A DNA stretch of 64,000 nucleotides from Litorilituus sp. (GCA_030754235.1 JASMAS010000046.1:24065-88064), one strand, 5' to 3'. Positions 36,105 through 46,165 are shown, numbered from the stretch's first letter. The notes: generated by a model from the letters alone, not told the origin. Program-made: numbers and translations.

Positions 36105-38390
36105 ATGACCGAAATAGATAATAAAGAGCAACAACTACTAAATGATATTGAAAAATTACGTTCAACCCTTGCTGTCGCTCATCAGCCTAAAGACATACTA
36201 GCGACCCAGCTATTTAACAGTGAAGAGCGCTTTGCTCGAGCTATGCGTAATTCTAGAGATGGATTGTGGGATTGGGATTTAGTCACAAATGAAGTTTACT
36301 ATTCCCCGCGCTGGAAAAGTATGTTGGGTTATGCAGAGCATGAACTTGAAAATAACTTAGACACATGGACTAAGCTAGTCCATCCCGAAGACAAAGAATT
36401 TGTTCTAATAAATGTTCAGAAATACTTATCCCAAGAGCAAGATTCATTTGAAGTTGAAATGCGCATGATTCACAAGGAAGGGCACGAAGTCTATGTACGA
36501 TCACGAGCATTTAAAGTAACTCAAGGTTCAAGTTCTAAACCGATACGTTTAACAGGGACTCATGTCAATATAACAGATCAAAAAAAAGCTGAGCTGTTTG
36601 ATAAAAGAAATACTAAAATTTTAGAGATGATTGCCAAAGGAAAGCCTGCATCCGAAATCTATAATGAAATCGCTTTATTGTATGAAGAACGTCATGCTGG
36701 ATTACGCTGCTCAATGCTCGAATTAGAGGGAGATAAACTACTTCATGGTGGCGCACCTAGCCTTCCAAAATCCTATTGCAAGGCAGTACATGGGCTTAAG
36801 AATGGCCCTGAAGTTGGCTCCTGTGGAACATCTACCTATACTGGAAAACGTGTTCTCGTTGAAAATATTGAAACGGATCCTAAATGGGCCGATTTAAAGG
36901 AGGTTGCTCTCCCACATGGTATGCGCTGCTGTTGGTCTGAACCCATTAAAAATTCTCATGGCAAAGTGCTAGGGGCTTTTGGTATGTATTATGATCAACC
37001 TAGATTACCTAACGAAAAAGAGTCAAAAGATCTGACATCAGCAGCTCAACTTGCTGGCATTGTTATGGAACGAGAACAAAATCAAAAACGCATTCGAGAT
37101 TTAGCCTATACCGATAACCTCACACACCTTTCCAGTCGTACTCTATTTTACTTAAATGTTGATGAATTAATAAAAATTTCAGCTCGCAAAAAACAAAAGT
37201 TTGGTTTGTTATATATCGACCTTGATAACTTTAAGAGTGTTAACGACAGCCTCGGACACAGCGCTGGTGACATACTCCTGATAGAAGTGGCAAAACGGTT
37301 AAGCAAAGCATGCCGCGATATTGATTATATTGCTCGCCTCAGTGGTGATGAGTTTTGTATTGCCGTCAATGATGTAAAGGATGATTATGGTGCTGCTCAT
37401 GTTGCTAAGCGCTGCCTAAGCCTAATATCTAAACCATTAGAGTTAGGAGGAAGAAACTTCACCCCGAGCTGTAGTATAGGGATTGCACATTATCCCGATG
37501 ATGGAAGTGACCGGCAAACAATACTAAAAGTAGCAGATACGGCACTATATGAAGCAAAAGAACTGGGCAAAAATCGATATACGTTTTATAAGAAAGAGTT
37601 GTCTCAAAAAGCTGAATATCGTTTCAAAATTGAGCAATACTTAAAAGAAGCGATAGAAAAACAACAATTGTCACTGGTTTATCAACCCAAAATAGATATT
37701 AATACTGGCATCATTATAGGTGTTGAAGCCTTATCACGTTGGGATCACCCTATGCTCGGCCAAGTTAACCCAAGCGAATTTATCGAAACAGCCGAACAAA
37801 TAGGTATGATGAAAGGGCATACTGAGTGGGTTTTAAAAACAGCTTGCCAACAACTTGCATTATGGAAAAAGGATGGTTTTTCTCCCATTCGTATGGCCGT
37901 TAATATTTCTCCCCATCATTTCCTCGATCGCGACTTGGTGCCTCTGATCCAAGGTGTCATTAATGAATCAGGAATAATGCCAAGTGAGCTTGAATTAGAA
38001 GTGACTGAGGGTATAGTACAAATTAACCAAAAAAACCATCTCCTTTTTGAGCAGTTAAAAGAGCTCGGCATATTATTAGCAATTGATGACTTCGGTATAG
38101 GTTACTCATCTCTAGCCTCTCTTAAACACCTTAATGTTGACTTCTTAAAAATTGATAAATATTTTATTAATGACATGCTTGCCGACCCTAAAGCAAAACT
38201 TTTAGTTGGTTCGATGATTGACATAGGGCACAATCTTGGCCATAAAATAACCGCAGAAGGTATTGAAAGCGAGCAACAGCTTAGCATGCTTCAAGACCTT
38301 GGTTGTGACTGTGCCCAGGGCTATCTCATTAGCAAACCCGTCTGTGCTGATCGAATTTTAGCCTTGTATGGTAGTAGCTTACTCAACTAA
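36105..38390 (+). CDS. PAS-GAF-GGDEF-EAL protein, probable c-di-GMP phosphodiesterase
   Basis: The 761-residue cytoplasmic protein has a PAS_3 domain (about 40-160, RDGLWDWDLVTNEVYYSPRW), a GAF domain (about 165-325, EVGSCGTSTYTGKRVLVENI), a GGDEF domain (about 330-495) and an EAL domain (about 505-755). The cyclase motif is SGDEF (413-417) rather than GGDEF, so synthesis is probably lost. The EAL domain keeps EALSRW (541), LEVTEG, AIDDFGIGYSSL and ITAEGIE, so hydrolysis of c-di-GMP is likely. The frame is open from 36033, but ATG 36105 follows GGAGGGG. PAS and GAF suggest redox, light or small-molecule input; the ligand is unknown. Confidence 0.92.
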   Translation: MTEIDNKEQQLLNDIEKLRSTLAVAHQPKDILATQLFNSEERFARAMRNSRDGLWDWDLVTNEVYYSPRWKSMLGYAEHELENNLDTWTKLVHPEDKEFVLINVQKYLSQEQDSFEVEMRMIHKEGHEVYVRSRAFKVTQGSSSKPIRLTGTHVNITDQKKAELFDKRNTKILEMIAKGKPASEIYNEIALLYEERHAGLRCSMLELEGDKLLHGGAPSLPKSYCKAVHGLKNGPEVGSCGTSTYTGKRVLVENIETDPKWADLKEVALPHGMRCCWSEPIKNSHGKVLGAFGMYYDQPRLPNEKESKDLTSAAQLAGIVMEREQNQKRIRDLAYTDNLTHLSSRTLFYLNVDELIKISARKKQKFGLLYIDLDNFKSVNDSLGHSAGDILLIEVAKRLSKACRDIDYIARLSGDEFCIAVNDVKDDYGAAHVAKRCLSLISKPLELGGRNFTPSCSIGIAHYPDDGSDRQTILKVADTALYEAKELGKNRYTFYKKELSQKAEYRFKIEQYLKEAIEKQQLSLVYQPKIDINTGIIIGVEALSRWDHPMLGQVNPSEFIETAEQIGMMKGHTEWVLKTACQQLALWKKDGFSPIRMAVNISPHHFLDRDLVPLIQGVINESGIMPSELELEVTEGIVQINQKNHLLFEQLKELGILLAIDDFGIGYSSLASLKHLNVDFLKIDKYFINDMLADPKAKLLVGSMIDIGHNLGHKITAEGIESEQQLSMLQDLGCDCAQGYLISKPVCADRILALYGSSLLN

Positions 38391-38460
38391 AAGTCATTAA
38401 CGTTTTTTGAAAAAAAAACGAAGCCCTATGACGCGTGGTTATCTAGAGCTGTTTACTAAG

Positions 38461-38497
38461 CATTGTAATAATGGGGCTTAGCCCTATTATTACAATG
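38461..38497. repeat. Long inverted repeat (17-bp arms, 3-base loop)
   Basis: Arms 38461-38477 and 38481-38497 (CATTGTAATAAT-GGGGC against GCCC-TATTATTACAATG) pair with one mismatch that a G-U pair can bridge in RNA. No T-tract follows. It lies 71 bases after the EAL gene stop and could terminate it or be a dispersed palindromic element. Confidence 0.5.
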
Positions 38498-38586
38498 ACA
38501 CTTGTGGCATTGTTAGCCTTTATATAATACCTGCCTGTATCAGTTCTCATCTAAGCATAAGAAAATTGTGGTAAAGGAAATCAATA

Positions 38587-39285
38587 ATGTTTCATTTTAT
38601 TCATCGCTATAGCGCACTATGTACTATTGCTTTATTTGTTCTACTGCTTCCTTTAAACGCTTGGCCACATAATGTCGATGAAAACACGCGTGCTTTTATA
38701 CACAACAATACTGGCGTGCAGTTCATCCCATTCTTATACATTGGTGCAAAGCACATGGTCACGGGATACGATCATTTATTATTCTTAGTGGGTGTTTTAT
38801 TCTTTTTACAAAAAAACCGAGATGTTCTGCTATATGTTAGCATGTTCACACTAGGCCATAGCTTAACATTACTCTTTGGTGTTATTGGTAACATTCAAGC
38901 CAATGCGTATTTAATTGATGCCATCATTGGGCTTTCTGTTGTTTATAAAGGTTTTGATAATTTAGGCGGTTTTAAGCACACCATTGGGTTTACACCTAAC
39001 CCAAAAACTGCAGTACTTATTTTTGGGCTTTTTCATGGTTTTGGATTAGCGACTAAACTTCAAGAGTTTCAATTACAAAACGAGGGCTTAATAACCAATT
39101 TAATTGCCTTTAATATTGGTGTTGAATTAGGTCAATGTAGTGCACTCGTCTTTATTCTTTTACTGATCAATTATTGGCGAAAACACACCAGTTATGTTGA
39201 ATTTGCGACAAAGACTAACGGCTTATTAATGAGTGCAGGTTTTATGTTAATAGGTTTTCAATTAACAGGTTACTTCAGCAACTAA
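38587..39285 (+). CDS. HupE/UreJ-2 family membrane protein
   Basis: The 232-residue protein has a signal-like first helix and about six further membrane segments. The family blocks are present: FLYIGAKHMVTGYDHLLFLVGVL, MFTLGHSLTLLFG, FGLFHGFGLATKLQ and FNIGVELGQ, with conserved His and Asp that could bind metal. HupE and UreJ proteins are thought to move nickel or cobalt for hydrogenase or urease; no such enzyme is in this window, so the metal is open. It is followed after 12 bases by a single-span anchor protein. ATG follows GTAAAGGAAATCAATA. Confidence 0.87.
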   Translation: MFHFIHRYSALCTIALFVLLLPLNAWPHNVDENTRAFIHNNTGVQFIPFLYIGAKHMVTGYDHLLFLVGVLFFLQKNRDVLLYVSMFTLGHSLTLLFGVIGNIQANAYLIDAIIGLSVVYKGFDNLGGFKHTIGFTPNPKTAVLIFGLFHGFGLATKLQEFQLQNEGLITNLIAFNIGVELGQCSALVFILLLINYWRKHTSYVEFATKTNGLLMSAGFMLIGFQLTGYFSN

Positions 39286-39297
39286 ACCCAATAAACA

Positions 39298-39864
39298 ATG
39301 AGACAAACCATGCCACACACTAACCCCAAAAAGCCCAATAATCACGAACTAACATTAACGAGTCAAAAGTTGCTTAAGTGCACCCTCTTTAGTCTTGCCT
39401 TTGCAGGCATTGCCTTAATCACCATAATTTTGCCGGCAGAATATAATATCGACCCGACAGGTTTAGGCAAAAAATTAGGGTTAACTGTATTCAATAATGA
39501 AAAAACTACCGCGACAAGTGAAAGATTAACTAATACAACAAAAAAAACCACTGAAACTATTGCTGTTATTGTGCCACCAGGCAGAGGCGTTGAATATAAA
39601 TTTACCATGGAGCAGTACCAAAAACTGACCTATGAATGGCAAACCGACAGTGCTAGTTTATATTTTGATCTTCATGGGGAGCCCAAAGGGGACACCACGG
39701 GATATTTTGAAAGTTACGCCATTGCCACGTTAAATGAAATGAAAGGCAGCTTTACTGCACCATTTTCCGGTTCACATGGCTGGTACTGGAAAAACAATTT
39801 GGATACTCAAGTTACCGTGCAACTCACCGTCATTGGAGAGTATACTGATCATGGTCTTAAATAG
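39298..39864 (+). CDS. Transmembrane anchor protein accompanying HupE-like gene
   Basis: The 188-residue protein has one membrane helix (about 29-46) and a periplasmic domain. The segment PAEYNIDPTGLGKKLGL just after the helix and the C-terminal block GSHGWYWKNN followed by QVTVQLTVIGEY are features I associate with small 'transmembrane anchor' proteins found beside HupE/UreJ-type genes. The molecular role is unknown. The start may be ATG 39298 or ATG 39310 (MPHTNPKK); neither has a clear ribosome-binding site, which fits coupling to the gene before it. Confidence 0.7.
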   Translation: MRQTMPHTNPKKPNNHELTLTSQKLLKCTLFSLAFAGIALITIILPAEYNIDPTGLGKKLGLTVFNNEKTTATSERLTNTTKKTTETIAVIVPPGRGVEYKFTMEQYQKLTYEWQTDSASLYFDLHGEPKGDTTGYFESYAIATLNEMKGSFTAPFSGSHGWYWKNNLDTQVTVQLTVIGEYTDHGLK

Positions 39865-40004
39865 GTAACATCAAAAAGCCTTCATTAACGGTATCCATAA
39901 TCAATAAAATTGACACAAAAAATTCGTTTGAATAGTGCTGTTTAGGCAAAGTTCTGGTAGATTAAAAAGAAGCGTCAAAAAAAGCCAACTCTAGGAGAAT
40001 TATA

Positions 40005-40550
40005 ATGGCATTTGAAGTTACTTTTGAATTAAAAGAATCAGATCTTGATCACTTTCGTGATGTAATGAGGAAAGCTCAATCAGGAGCAGAAACATTAAAC
40101 GAGCAACAGATATTAGAGAATGCAAAAAAGCTTAGCCAAGACATCAGTGTTGAATTACCTGCTTTTGTCACCGCACGTATTGTCAAGCTAAATACCTTGG
40201 TTGCCATGATTGAAGATGATGAATGGAAAATACCTGACGAAGAACGAAGCGATGTATTAAGTGCCTTAGCTTATTTTAGCGACCCTGAAGATTTAGTACC
40301 GGATCATATTCCAGTATTAGGCTTTTTAGATGACGCTATAATGATCGAGCTTGTTGCTGAAGAGCTAAAAGATGACATTGAAGCATTTGAAGACTTTTGC
40401 GCCTACCGTGAGCGAGAAGAAGGCCGTTCAGATACCACCATAACAAGAGAAGAGTGGTTAGGCGCAAAGCGCAGAGAATTACATAGCCGAATGAGAAACC
40501 GACGCTCTACCCGACGCAGCGGACGCTCATCATTTCGCTCTATTTTTTAA
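40005..40550 (+). CDS. YkvA/DUF1232 family protein
   Basis: The 181-residue protein contains the DUF1232 core, ERSDVLSALAYFSDPEDLVPDHIPVLGFLDDA (about 82-113), which in other proteins forms a short hydrophobic hairpin. The first 80 residues are charged and helical. The C-terminus is very basic and serine-rich (RMRNRRSTRRSGRSSFRSIF in outline) and may bind nucleic acid or lipid; this is a guess. AGGAG lies at good spacing before the ATG. The function is unknown. A terminator-like hairpin follows. Confidence 0.82.
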   Translation: MAFEVTFELKESDLDHFRDVMRKAQSGAETLNEQQILENAKKLSQDISVELPAFVTARIVKLNTLVAMIEDDEWKIPDEERSDVLSALAYFSDPEDLVPDHIPVLGFLDDAIMIELVAEELKDDIEAFEDFCAYREREEGRSDTTITREEWLGAKRRELHSRMRNRRSTRRSGRSSFRSIF

Positions 40551-40573
40551 TGTAGTGAATCAATTATCTGCAC

Positions 40574-40600
40574 AAAGGCGACCTAATCGTGGTCGCTTTT
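40574..40600 (+). terminator. Rho-independent terminator after DUF1232 gene
   Basis: Stem AAAGGCGACC / GGTCGCTTTT with a 7-base loop (TAATCGT) and one G-U pair, ending in T4. It lies 24 bases after the stop and faces convergent ubiA, so it may serve both. Confidence 0.8.
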
Positions 40601-40657
40601 ATCAATACTGACAATGCATATAATAAGACTTTTATATCACAAGCCACTCATTAGTGA

Positions 40658-41521
40658 TTAAAGGTACTCAATAAAGATACCGATAAAAATAACCATACCA
40701 ACCCAATGATTGTGCAAAAATGCTTGGAAACATTTCTCACGTTCCCGTTCGCCTATCAGCATTTGCTGATAAACAAACATACCCGCCACTACCACTAAGC
40801 TTAATTGATAAGGCCAACCAAAGGCAAGAATGTCACCTACACTAAGCAATAGCGCCAACATCATTAGCTGTAAAAAACCAATGATGCGTTTATCATTTTC
40901 TCCAAATAAAATTGCAGTAGATTTGACACCAATTGTTAAATCATCATCTCTATCCACCATGGCATACATAGTATCGTAAGCAACAGTCCATATTAAGTTA
41001 GCCATAAAAAGCAACCAAGCAAAAAATGGGATGCTGCCTTGTACTTCACTAAAAGCCATGATCATCCCCCAACTAAATGCTGCACCTAATACGACCTGCG
41101 GCAAATGCGTATAACGCTTCATAAAAGGATAAGACGAAGCCAAAAGCAAAGCCACGACAGAAAGAAAAATCGTGTGCCAATTCAACGTCAGCACTAAACC
41201 CAACGCAATACCAATAAGCACACCAAAGAGCATAATCGCCTCTTCTTTACTCATTATGCCAGACACTAAGGGTCTATTTTTAGTACGCTCTACTTGATCA
41301 TCGATGTTGCGGTCGGCAAAATCATTAATAACACAGCCAGCACTGCGCATAATAAAAACACCTAACCCGAAAACCACCAACAAATGAATACTTGGCCAAC
41401 CATCACTTGCTATCCAAAGCGCCCAAAATGTCGGCCAAAGTAACAGATAAGTGCCAATAGGTTTATCCATGCGCGTGATTAGCTTAATGGCTTGGCATTT
41501 AGCCTTGAATGTTTCAAACAT
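40658..41521 (-). CDS. ubiA: 4-hydroxybenzoate polyprenyltransferase
   Basis: UbiA attaches the polyprenyl chain to 4-hydroxybenzoate in ubiquinone synthesis, in the inner membrane. The 287-residue protein has about eight membrane segments and both Asp-rich motifs of the prenyltransferase: NDFADRNIDDQVERTKNRP and DTMYAMVDRDDD. It overlaps ubiC by eight bases, the common ubiC-ubiA operon, so the product of chorismate lyase is passed directly to the next step. Confidence 0.96.
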   Translation of the reverse strand: MFETFKAKCQAIKLITRMDKPIGTYLLLWPTFWALWIASDGWPSIHLLVVFGLGVFIMRSAGCVINDFADRNIDDQVERTKNRPLVSGIMSKEEAIMLFGVLIGIALGLVLTLNWHTIFLSVVALLLASSYPFMKRYTHLPQVVLGAAFSWGMIMAFSEVQGSIPFFAWLLFMANLIWTVAYDTMYAMVDRDDDLTIGVKSTAILFGENDKRIIGFLQLMMLALLLSVGDILAFGWPYQLSLVVVAGMFVYQQMLIGEREREKCFQAFLHNHWVGMVIFIGIFIEYL

Positions 41522-42101
41522 CGTAACGCCTTACCGCTGATGGTTGCTGATAAGCAATTGCTCTAGGTAAAAAGACTTCGGCCACCATTAAAGGTTTATT
41601 TTCTACCACAAACACAGACCTTCTTCCCCACAGCTCGTCTTGACTAACTAAGTTAAGTTGTTGTGCCATTTTTACCACTGTGCTATTGAGATCAAACAGA
41701 GCCACTTCAATAGTCTCTCTTTTAAGCGAGGGATTATTAAACAATACCTGACCTAATGATTGTGTACCTAAATTTGCCAGTGCTTGCTCTGCACCGGTAA
41801 GACTAGATAAAGGCAATAAGCTTCGTGCAAACACTTGCGGTTTTTCATCACAGTACAGAAGAACTTCTCGCACTAAAACTTTCTCTCCTGCTTTAATATT
41901 GGCAAATGTCTCATGTTGATGGCAAGCCTCAATACTTTGTCCAAGCAATTCAACCCGAAACCGCTGACAATGGCTTTTTAAGCGCGCAGTGAGTGAATTG
42001 CTATCAAGCAACCAGCTCAGCAAATAATCGGGCAAATTACAGTGTTTAGGCGATTGCCAATGGTTAGATAACGTGACGGGAAAGAGTGACTGCAAGTTCA
42101 T
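41514..42101 (-). CDS. ubiC: Chorismate--pyruvate lyase
   Basis: UbiC converts chorismate to 4-hydroxybenzoate and pyruvate, the first step of ubiquinone synthesis. The 195-residue protein has the UbiC pattern: SWLLDSNSLTARLKSHC near the N-terminus, VLVREVLLYCDEKPQVFARSLLPLSSL in the middle and ELWGRRSVFVVENKPLMVAEVFLP at the end, including Arg and Glu of the active site. It is cytoplasmic and first in the operon with ubiA. Confidence 0.94.
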   Translation of the reverse strand: MNLQSLFPVTLSNHWQSPKHCNLPDYLLSWLLDSNSLTARLKSHCQRFRVELLGQSIEACHQHETFANIKAGEKVLVREVLLYCDEKPQVFARSLLPLSSLTGAEQALANLGTQSLGQVLFNNPSLKRETIEVALFDLNSTVVKMAQQLNLVSQDELWGRRSVFVVENKPLMVAEVFLPRAIAYQQPSAVRRYDV

Positions 42102-42280
42102 AGTTTAAAAATCTGGTTAACATCACAACCATAATAACATGTTTTAATTAGATCTCATTTTGCCAATGAGGCAAATTCCAAAATAATTCAAATTTATTCA
42201 AGCAAAGTTTTAAATTCAGGTTATGATAAGGGGTATAAGCTTACTTTGATAGTTATGATTTGAATTCAAGAAGAATACCT

Positions 42281-42658
42281 ATGTTTAAATACTTAATAAT
42301 TTTATCTTTTTTAATCGCGCCACTGAGCACTAAAGCAAGTGAATATGCCTATTTTGGCTTTGAGCCCGATATCATTACGAACTATGTTGCGGTTAAAAAG
42401 AAAATGGGTTACGTACGTCTAACGGTAGAATTAATGGTTGCAGGAGAAAACCTAGAAATTGTTGAGCACCATTCACCACTTTTACGCGATGCTATTATTA
42501 GCATTATCGGTAAGCAAAACGAAGCTAAAGTAAAATCCATTAAAGGTCGCTCTGAAATTCAATTATTGTGTGAAGAGCAAGTCAAAGAGTTACTCACCCA
42601 AGAGACGGGTCAGCCATTAATCAAAAAACTATTATTTACTCAATGGTTAGAAAATTAA
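42281..42658 (+). CDS. Secreted FliL-like protein (not in a flagellar cluster)
   Basis: The 125-residue protein has a signal peptide or anchor (about 1-19) and a FliL-type domain: YAYFGFEPDIITNYV, YVRLTVELMV and SPLLRDAIISIIGKQ, followed by a block rich in Lys and Glu. FliL binds the flagellar stator in the periplasm; this short paralogue lies between ubiC and glpG with no flagellar gene near it, so another role is possible. The frame extends seven codons upstream to a TTG, but ATG 42281 has AAGAAG at good spacing. Confidence 0.78.
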   Translation: MFKYLIILSFLIAPLSTKASEYAYFGFEPDIITNYVAVKKKMGYVRLTVELMVAGENLEIVEHHSPLLRDAIISIIGKQNEAKVKSIKGRSEIQLLCEEQVKELLTQETGQPLIKKLLFTQWLEN

Positions 42659-42668
42659 GGATATTTCT

Positions 42669-43565
42669 TTAATCAGTTCGGTAAACTTTGACGCTAAACA
42701 CCGCCAATAAACATCCAGAAATTAAGCCGATTAAATGGGCTGTATTAGCCATATTAATCGGTAACAGCTCAGTAAAGCCTAATACCAACCAAAACAGCAA
42801 AAAACCAACGATAGGTTTAGATAAGGATAAGCCTTTTTCTGGTGCCAAATAACCATACCACCACACAAATCCCATGAGTGCATATACAACACCTGACAAG
42901 CCGCCAAAGTTTGCTCCCGAGACAAAAAACTGCCCCAAGTTCGAGAAAACAGTCGAAACAAGTAAAATATTAATCAATGTGGATTTGCCTAATATTTTTT
43001 CGATACTACCTCCTAATTGCCACCACCACATGGTATTAAAGACAAGGTGCAGCCAAGAAAAATGAAAAAATGCGGGACCCACTAACCGTAGCGGCTCAGT
43101 AATAAAAGCATCAAAAGACAAGTACGAATAAAACTTCAGCTGAGCAAAAACACTCTGTGACCATCCTAAATAACTAGCAAGAAAAACTAACCAACATAAG
43201 ACGAATACCGTTAATGTCACGATGCCAGCATGAGCTAAAAAATTATCTTTAAAACTAACCAGTAAATGTAATTCATGACGATCCACATCAACCGTATCAC
43301 CATGTTGCCAAGCTGCCTGCTGATACCTCTTGTGATATGGCTCTTTAATAAACAGTTCAAACTCATGCTTAGCTTGTTCAAATTTATGGTATTGACAAAA
43401 AACGGTATACGTAAATTTTGGCTTATCAATGACAGGCTGCTCTTGCTTTGCAACAACTTTCGCCTCAATACCTTGTGTCATTAAATAATTAGCAAACAGG
43501 TGAGCAATATTCTTATGCTCTATTTGCACTAAAGGTGACAGTTCATTACTTGCTTGTTTAGTCAT
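42669..43565 (-). CDS. glpG: Rhomboid intramembrane serine protease GlpG
   Basis: GlpG cleaves membrane proteins within the bilayer. The 298-residue protein has the cytoplasmic N-terminal domain (about 1-90) and six membrane helices. The catalytic serine is in NFGGLSGVVYALMGF and the catalytic histidine in MANTAHLIGLISG; WWWQLGG after FNTM in the second core helix is also typical. The frame is open to 43613, but ATG 43565 (MTKQASNEL) fits the family start. It follows glpE by 11 bases, as in E. coli, but glpR is missing and tdh-kbl come upstream. Confidence 0.94.
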   Translation of the reverse strand: MTKQASNELSPLVQIEHKNIAHLFANYLMTQGIEAKVVAKQEQPVIDKPKFTYTVFCQYHKFEQAKHEFELFIKEPYHKRYQQAAWQHGDTVDVDRHELHLLVSFKDNFLAHAGIVTLTVFVLCWLVFLASYLGWSQSVFAQLKFYSYLSFDAFITEPLRLVGPAFFHFSWLHLVFNTMWWWQLGGSIEKILGKSTLINILLVSTVFSNLGQFFVSGANFGGLSGVVYALMGFVWWYGYLAPEKGLSLSKPIVGFLLFWLVLGFTELLPINMANTAHLIGLISGCLLAVFSVKVYRTD

Positions 43566-43576
43566 TTTACCAGAGT

Positions 43577-43921
43577 CTAACGAGAAACTTTGTCTGGATA
43601 TTGTAACTGCCACAGGTTAAAGCCACCATCAAGAGAATAAACCTGTGTAAAGTCTTGGCTTACCAGAAATTGTGCGGCTTGTTGACTGGATTGACCAATA
43701 TAACAACAAACCACCACAGGAGCATCGGGATCAGCTTCACGTAAAAAATCAGCTAAACTCTCATTAGTTAAATGAATAGCACCACTAATATGCCCACTAG
43801 CAAAAGCACTGGTATCACGAATATCTACAACCACATGGGTATTAGCATCAAGTACCTGTGCCAACTCATCAATTTGCAAATGTGTGAACGTATTTTCATT
43901 CACTGCTCCATTGTTAGGCAC
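43577..43921 (-). CDS. glpE: Thiosulfate sulfurtransferase GlpE (single rhodanese domain)
   Basis: The 114-residue cytoplasmic protein is one rhodanese domain: [23 protein letters not shown] and the active-site loop [17 protein letters not shown], where the second Cys carries the persulfide. It moves sulfur from thiosulfate to acceptors such as cyanide or thioredoxin. The start appears to be GTG 43921 after AAGG, four bases beyond the tdh stop, so translation is probably coupled. Confidence 0.93.
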   Translation of the reverse strand: MPNNGAVNENTFTHLQIDELAQVLDANTHVVVDIRDTSAFASGHISGAIHLTNESLADFLREADPDAPVVVCCYIGQSSQQAAQFLVSQDFTQVYSLDGGFNLWQLQYPDKVSR

Positions 43922-43925
43922 AGCC

Positions 43926-44954
43926 TTACTCCCAATTTAAAATAACTTTACCTGACTGGCCTGAACGCATTACGTCAAAGCCTTGTTGAAAATCATCAAT
44001 ATTAAAATGATGAGTAATAATTGGTGTCAGATCCAAACCCGATTGTATCAAGCTTGCCATTTTATACCAGGTTTCAAACATTTCGCGACCATATATACCT
44101 TTTATTGTTAAGCCTTTAAAAATCACTTGGCTCCAATCAATAGCCATATCTTTACCTGGAATACCCAGCATGGCGATTTTGCCACCATTATTCATGTTAT
44201 CCAACATGCTCGTAAAGGCCATAGGCACACCAGACATTTCTAGCCCAACATCAAAACCTTCCGTCATCCCTAACTGAGTCATCACATCGGCCAAGTTTTC
44301 TGTCGATACATTCACCGCATGGGTCGCCCCCATTTTCTTGGCTAACTTAAGTCGGTATTCATTAATATCGGTAATCACCACATGACGAGCACCCACATGT
44401 TTGGCTACTGCCGCTGCCATTATACCAATAGGACCCGCTCCCGTGATCAGGACATCTTCCCCCACTAAATCAAAAGATAACGCTGTGTGTACAGCATTAC
44501 CAAAAGGATCGAAAATTGCCGCTAAATCATCTGAAATTTCATCGGGTAATTTAAAGGCATTATAAGCAGGAATAACTAAATATTCTGCAAAAGCCCCTGC
44601 GCGATTTACACCAACGCCAACAGTATTACGGCACAAATGTGTACGTCCACCACGACAATTGCGACAATGACCACAGGTAATATGGCCTTCACCTGAAACT
44701 CGGTCACCTATAGTAAAACCTTTAACTTCTTGGCCGATACCAACCACTTCACCAGCATATTCATGACCAACAACCATAGGTACAGGAATAGTGTTTTGCG
44801 ACCATTCGTCCCAGTTATAAATATGGATATCGGTGCCACAAATGGCCGTTTTTTTTATTTTAATTAATAAATCGTTATGACCTACTTTCGGTCGTTCTGT
44901 ACGAGTAAGCCAAATACCTTGCTCTGACTTTAATTTTGATAGTGATTTCATCAT
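43926..44954 (-). CDS. tdh: L-threonine 3-dehydrogenase
   Basis: Tdh oxidises L-threonine to 2-amino-3-oxobutyrate with NAD. The 342-residue zinc-dependent medium-chain dehydrogenase has the catalytic zinc residues in [13 protein letters not shown] and GHEYAGEV, the structural zinc cysteines in [15 protein letters not shown], and the NAD fold in [20 protein letters not shown]. It follows kbl by five bases; the pair converts threonine to glycine and acetyl-CoA. Confidence 0.97.
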   Translation of the reverse strand: MMKSLSKLKSEQGIWLTRTERPKVGHNDLLIKIKKTAICGTDIHIYNWDEWSQNTIPVPMVVGHEYAGEVVGIGQEVKGFTIGDRVSGEGHITCGHCRNCRGGRTHLCRNTVGVGVNRAGAFAEYLVIPAYNAFKLPDEISDDLAAIFDPFGNAVHTALSFDLVGEDVLITGAGPIGIMAAAVAKHVGARHVVITDINEYRLKLAKKMGATHAVNVSTENLADVMTQLGMTEGFDVGLEMSGVPMAFTSMLDNMNNGGKIAMLGIPGKDMAIDWSQVIFKGLTIKGIYGREMFETWYKMASLIQSGLDLTPIITHHFNIDDFQQGFDVMRSGQSGKVILNWE

Positions 44955-44959
44955 AACTC

Positions 44960-46165
44960 CTAAATCACACCCATCTGTCTTCCAATACGCGTAAAGGCTT
45001 CAATAGCTTGATCTAGCTGTGCTTGGGTATGTGCGGCTGAAATTTGAGTGCGAATACGTGCTTGTCCTTTAGGCACAACCGGAAAAGAAAAACCAATCAC
45101 ATAAATCCCTTCCGCCAATAACTTATTGGCCATATCGCTAGCGACTTTAGCATCGCCTAACATCACAGGTACTATGGCATGATCAGCGCCCGCGCAGGTA
45201 AAACCAGCAGCTTCCATTTGTGTGCGAAAATAACGAGCATTATCTTTTAAGGTTTTACGAAGATCATCACCATCTGCCAGTAACTTCAATACTTGTATTG
45301 AGGCATTTACAATCGCTGGCGCAAGAGAGTTTGAAAACAAGTAAGGACGCGAGCGCTGACGAAGCCATTCAATCACTTCTTTTTTAGCTGATGTATATCC
45401 CCCTGAGGCACCCCCCATGGCTTTACCCAACGTACCGGTAATAATATCCACTCTATCCATGACTTGGCAGTATTCATGACTACCTCGTCCTTGTTCACCA
45501 ACAAAACCAACCGCATGAGAATCATCTACCATAACCATGGCATTATATTTTTCGGCTAAATCACACACTCCTTTTAAGTTAGCAATAACACCGTCCATTG
45601 AAAACACACCGTCTGTGGCAATCAATTTGAAACGAGCTCCCGCTTCATCAGCCTCTATTAAACATTGCTCTAAGGCTGCCATGTCATTATTGGCATAACG
45701 AAAACGTTTCGCTTTACACAAACGTACACCATCAATAATAGAAGCATGATTTAAGGCATCACTAATAATGGCATCTTCTGTACCTAATAGGGTTTCAAAT
45801 AAACCGGCATTGGCATCAAAGCATGATGAATACAAAATGGTATCTTCCATACCTAAAAATTGACTGATCCCTTGTTCTAATTCTTTATGGATATCTTGAG
45901 TTCCGCAAATAAAGCGTACCGAGGCCATACCAAAACCATGCTCATCTAAGCCAGTTTTAGCCGCTCTAATCAGCTCAGGGTGATTGGCTAAACCTAAATA
46001 GTTGTTAGCGCAAAAATTGATCACTTGCTCACCCGTATTTACAGCTATTTGTGCTTGCTGAGCAGTCGTAATAACACGTTCAGCCTTGTACAAGCCTTCT
46101 TCTTTAACGTGTACTATTTGATCTTGAATATGAGTATAAAAATTTACAGAGCTAGTTTCTGACAT
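44960..46165 (-). CDS. kbl: 2-amino-3-ketobutyrate CoA ligase (glycine C-acetyltransferase)
   Basis: Kbl splits 2-amino-3-oxobutyrate with CoA into glycine and acetyl-CoA. The 401-residue PLP enzyme of the alpha-oxoamine synthase family has [17 protein letters not shown] near the N-terminus, [11 protein letters not shown] with the Asp for the pyridine nitrogen, and the PLP lysine in [16 protein letters not shown]. It is the first gene of kbl-tdh-glpE-glpG on the reverse strand. In E. coli kbl-tdh is under Lrp; no site is recognised here. Confidence 0.97.
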   Translation of the reverse strand: MSETSSVNFYTHIQDQIVHVKEEGLYKAERVITTAQQAQIAVNTGEQVINFCANNYLGLANHPELIRAAKTGLDEHGFGMASVRFICGTQDIHKELEQGISQFLGMEDTILYSSCFDANAGLFETLLGTEDAIISDALNHASIIDGVRLCKAKRFRYANNDMAALEQCLIEADEAGARFKLIATDGVFSMDGVIANLKGVCDLAEKYNAMVMVDDSHAVGFVGEQGRGSHEYCQVMDRVDIITGTLGKAMGGASGGYTSAKKEVIEWLRQRSRPYLFSNSLAPAIVNASIQVLKLLADGDDLRKTLKDNARYFRTQMEAAGFTCAGADHAIVPVMLGDAKVASDMANKLLAEGIYVIGFSFPVVPKGQARIRTQISAAHTQAQLDQAIEAFTRIGRQMGVI

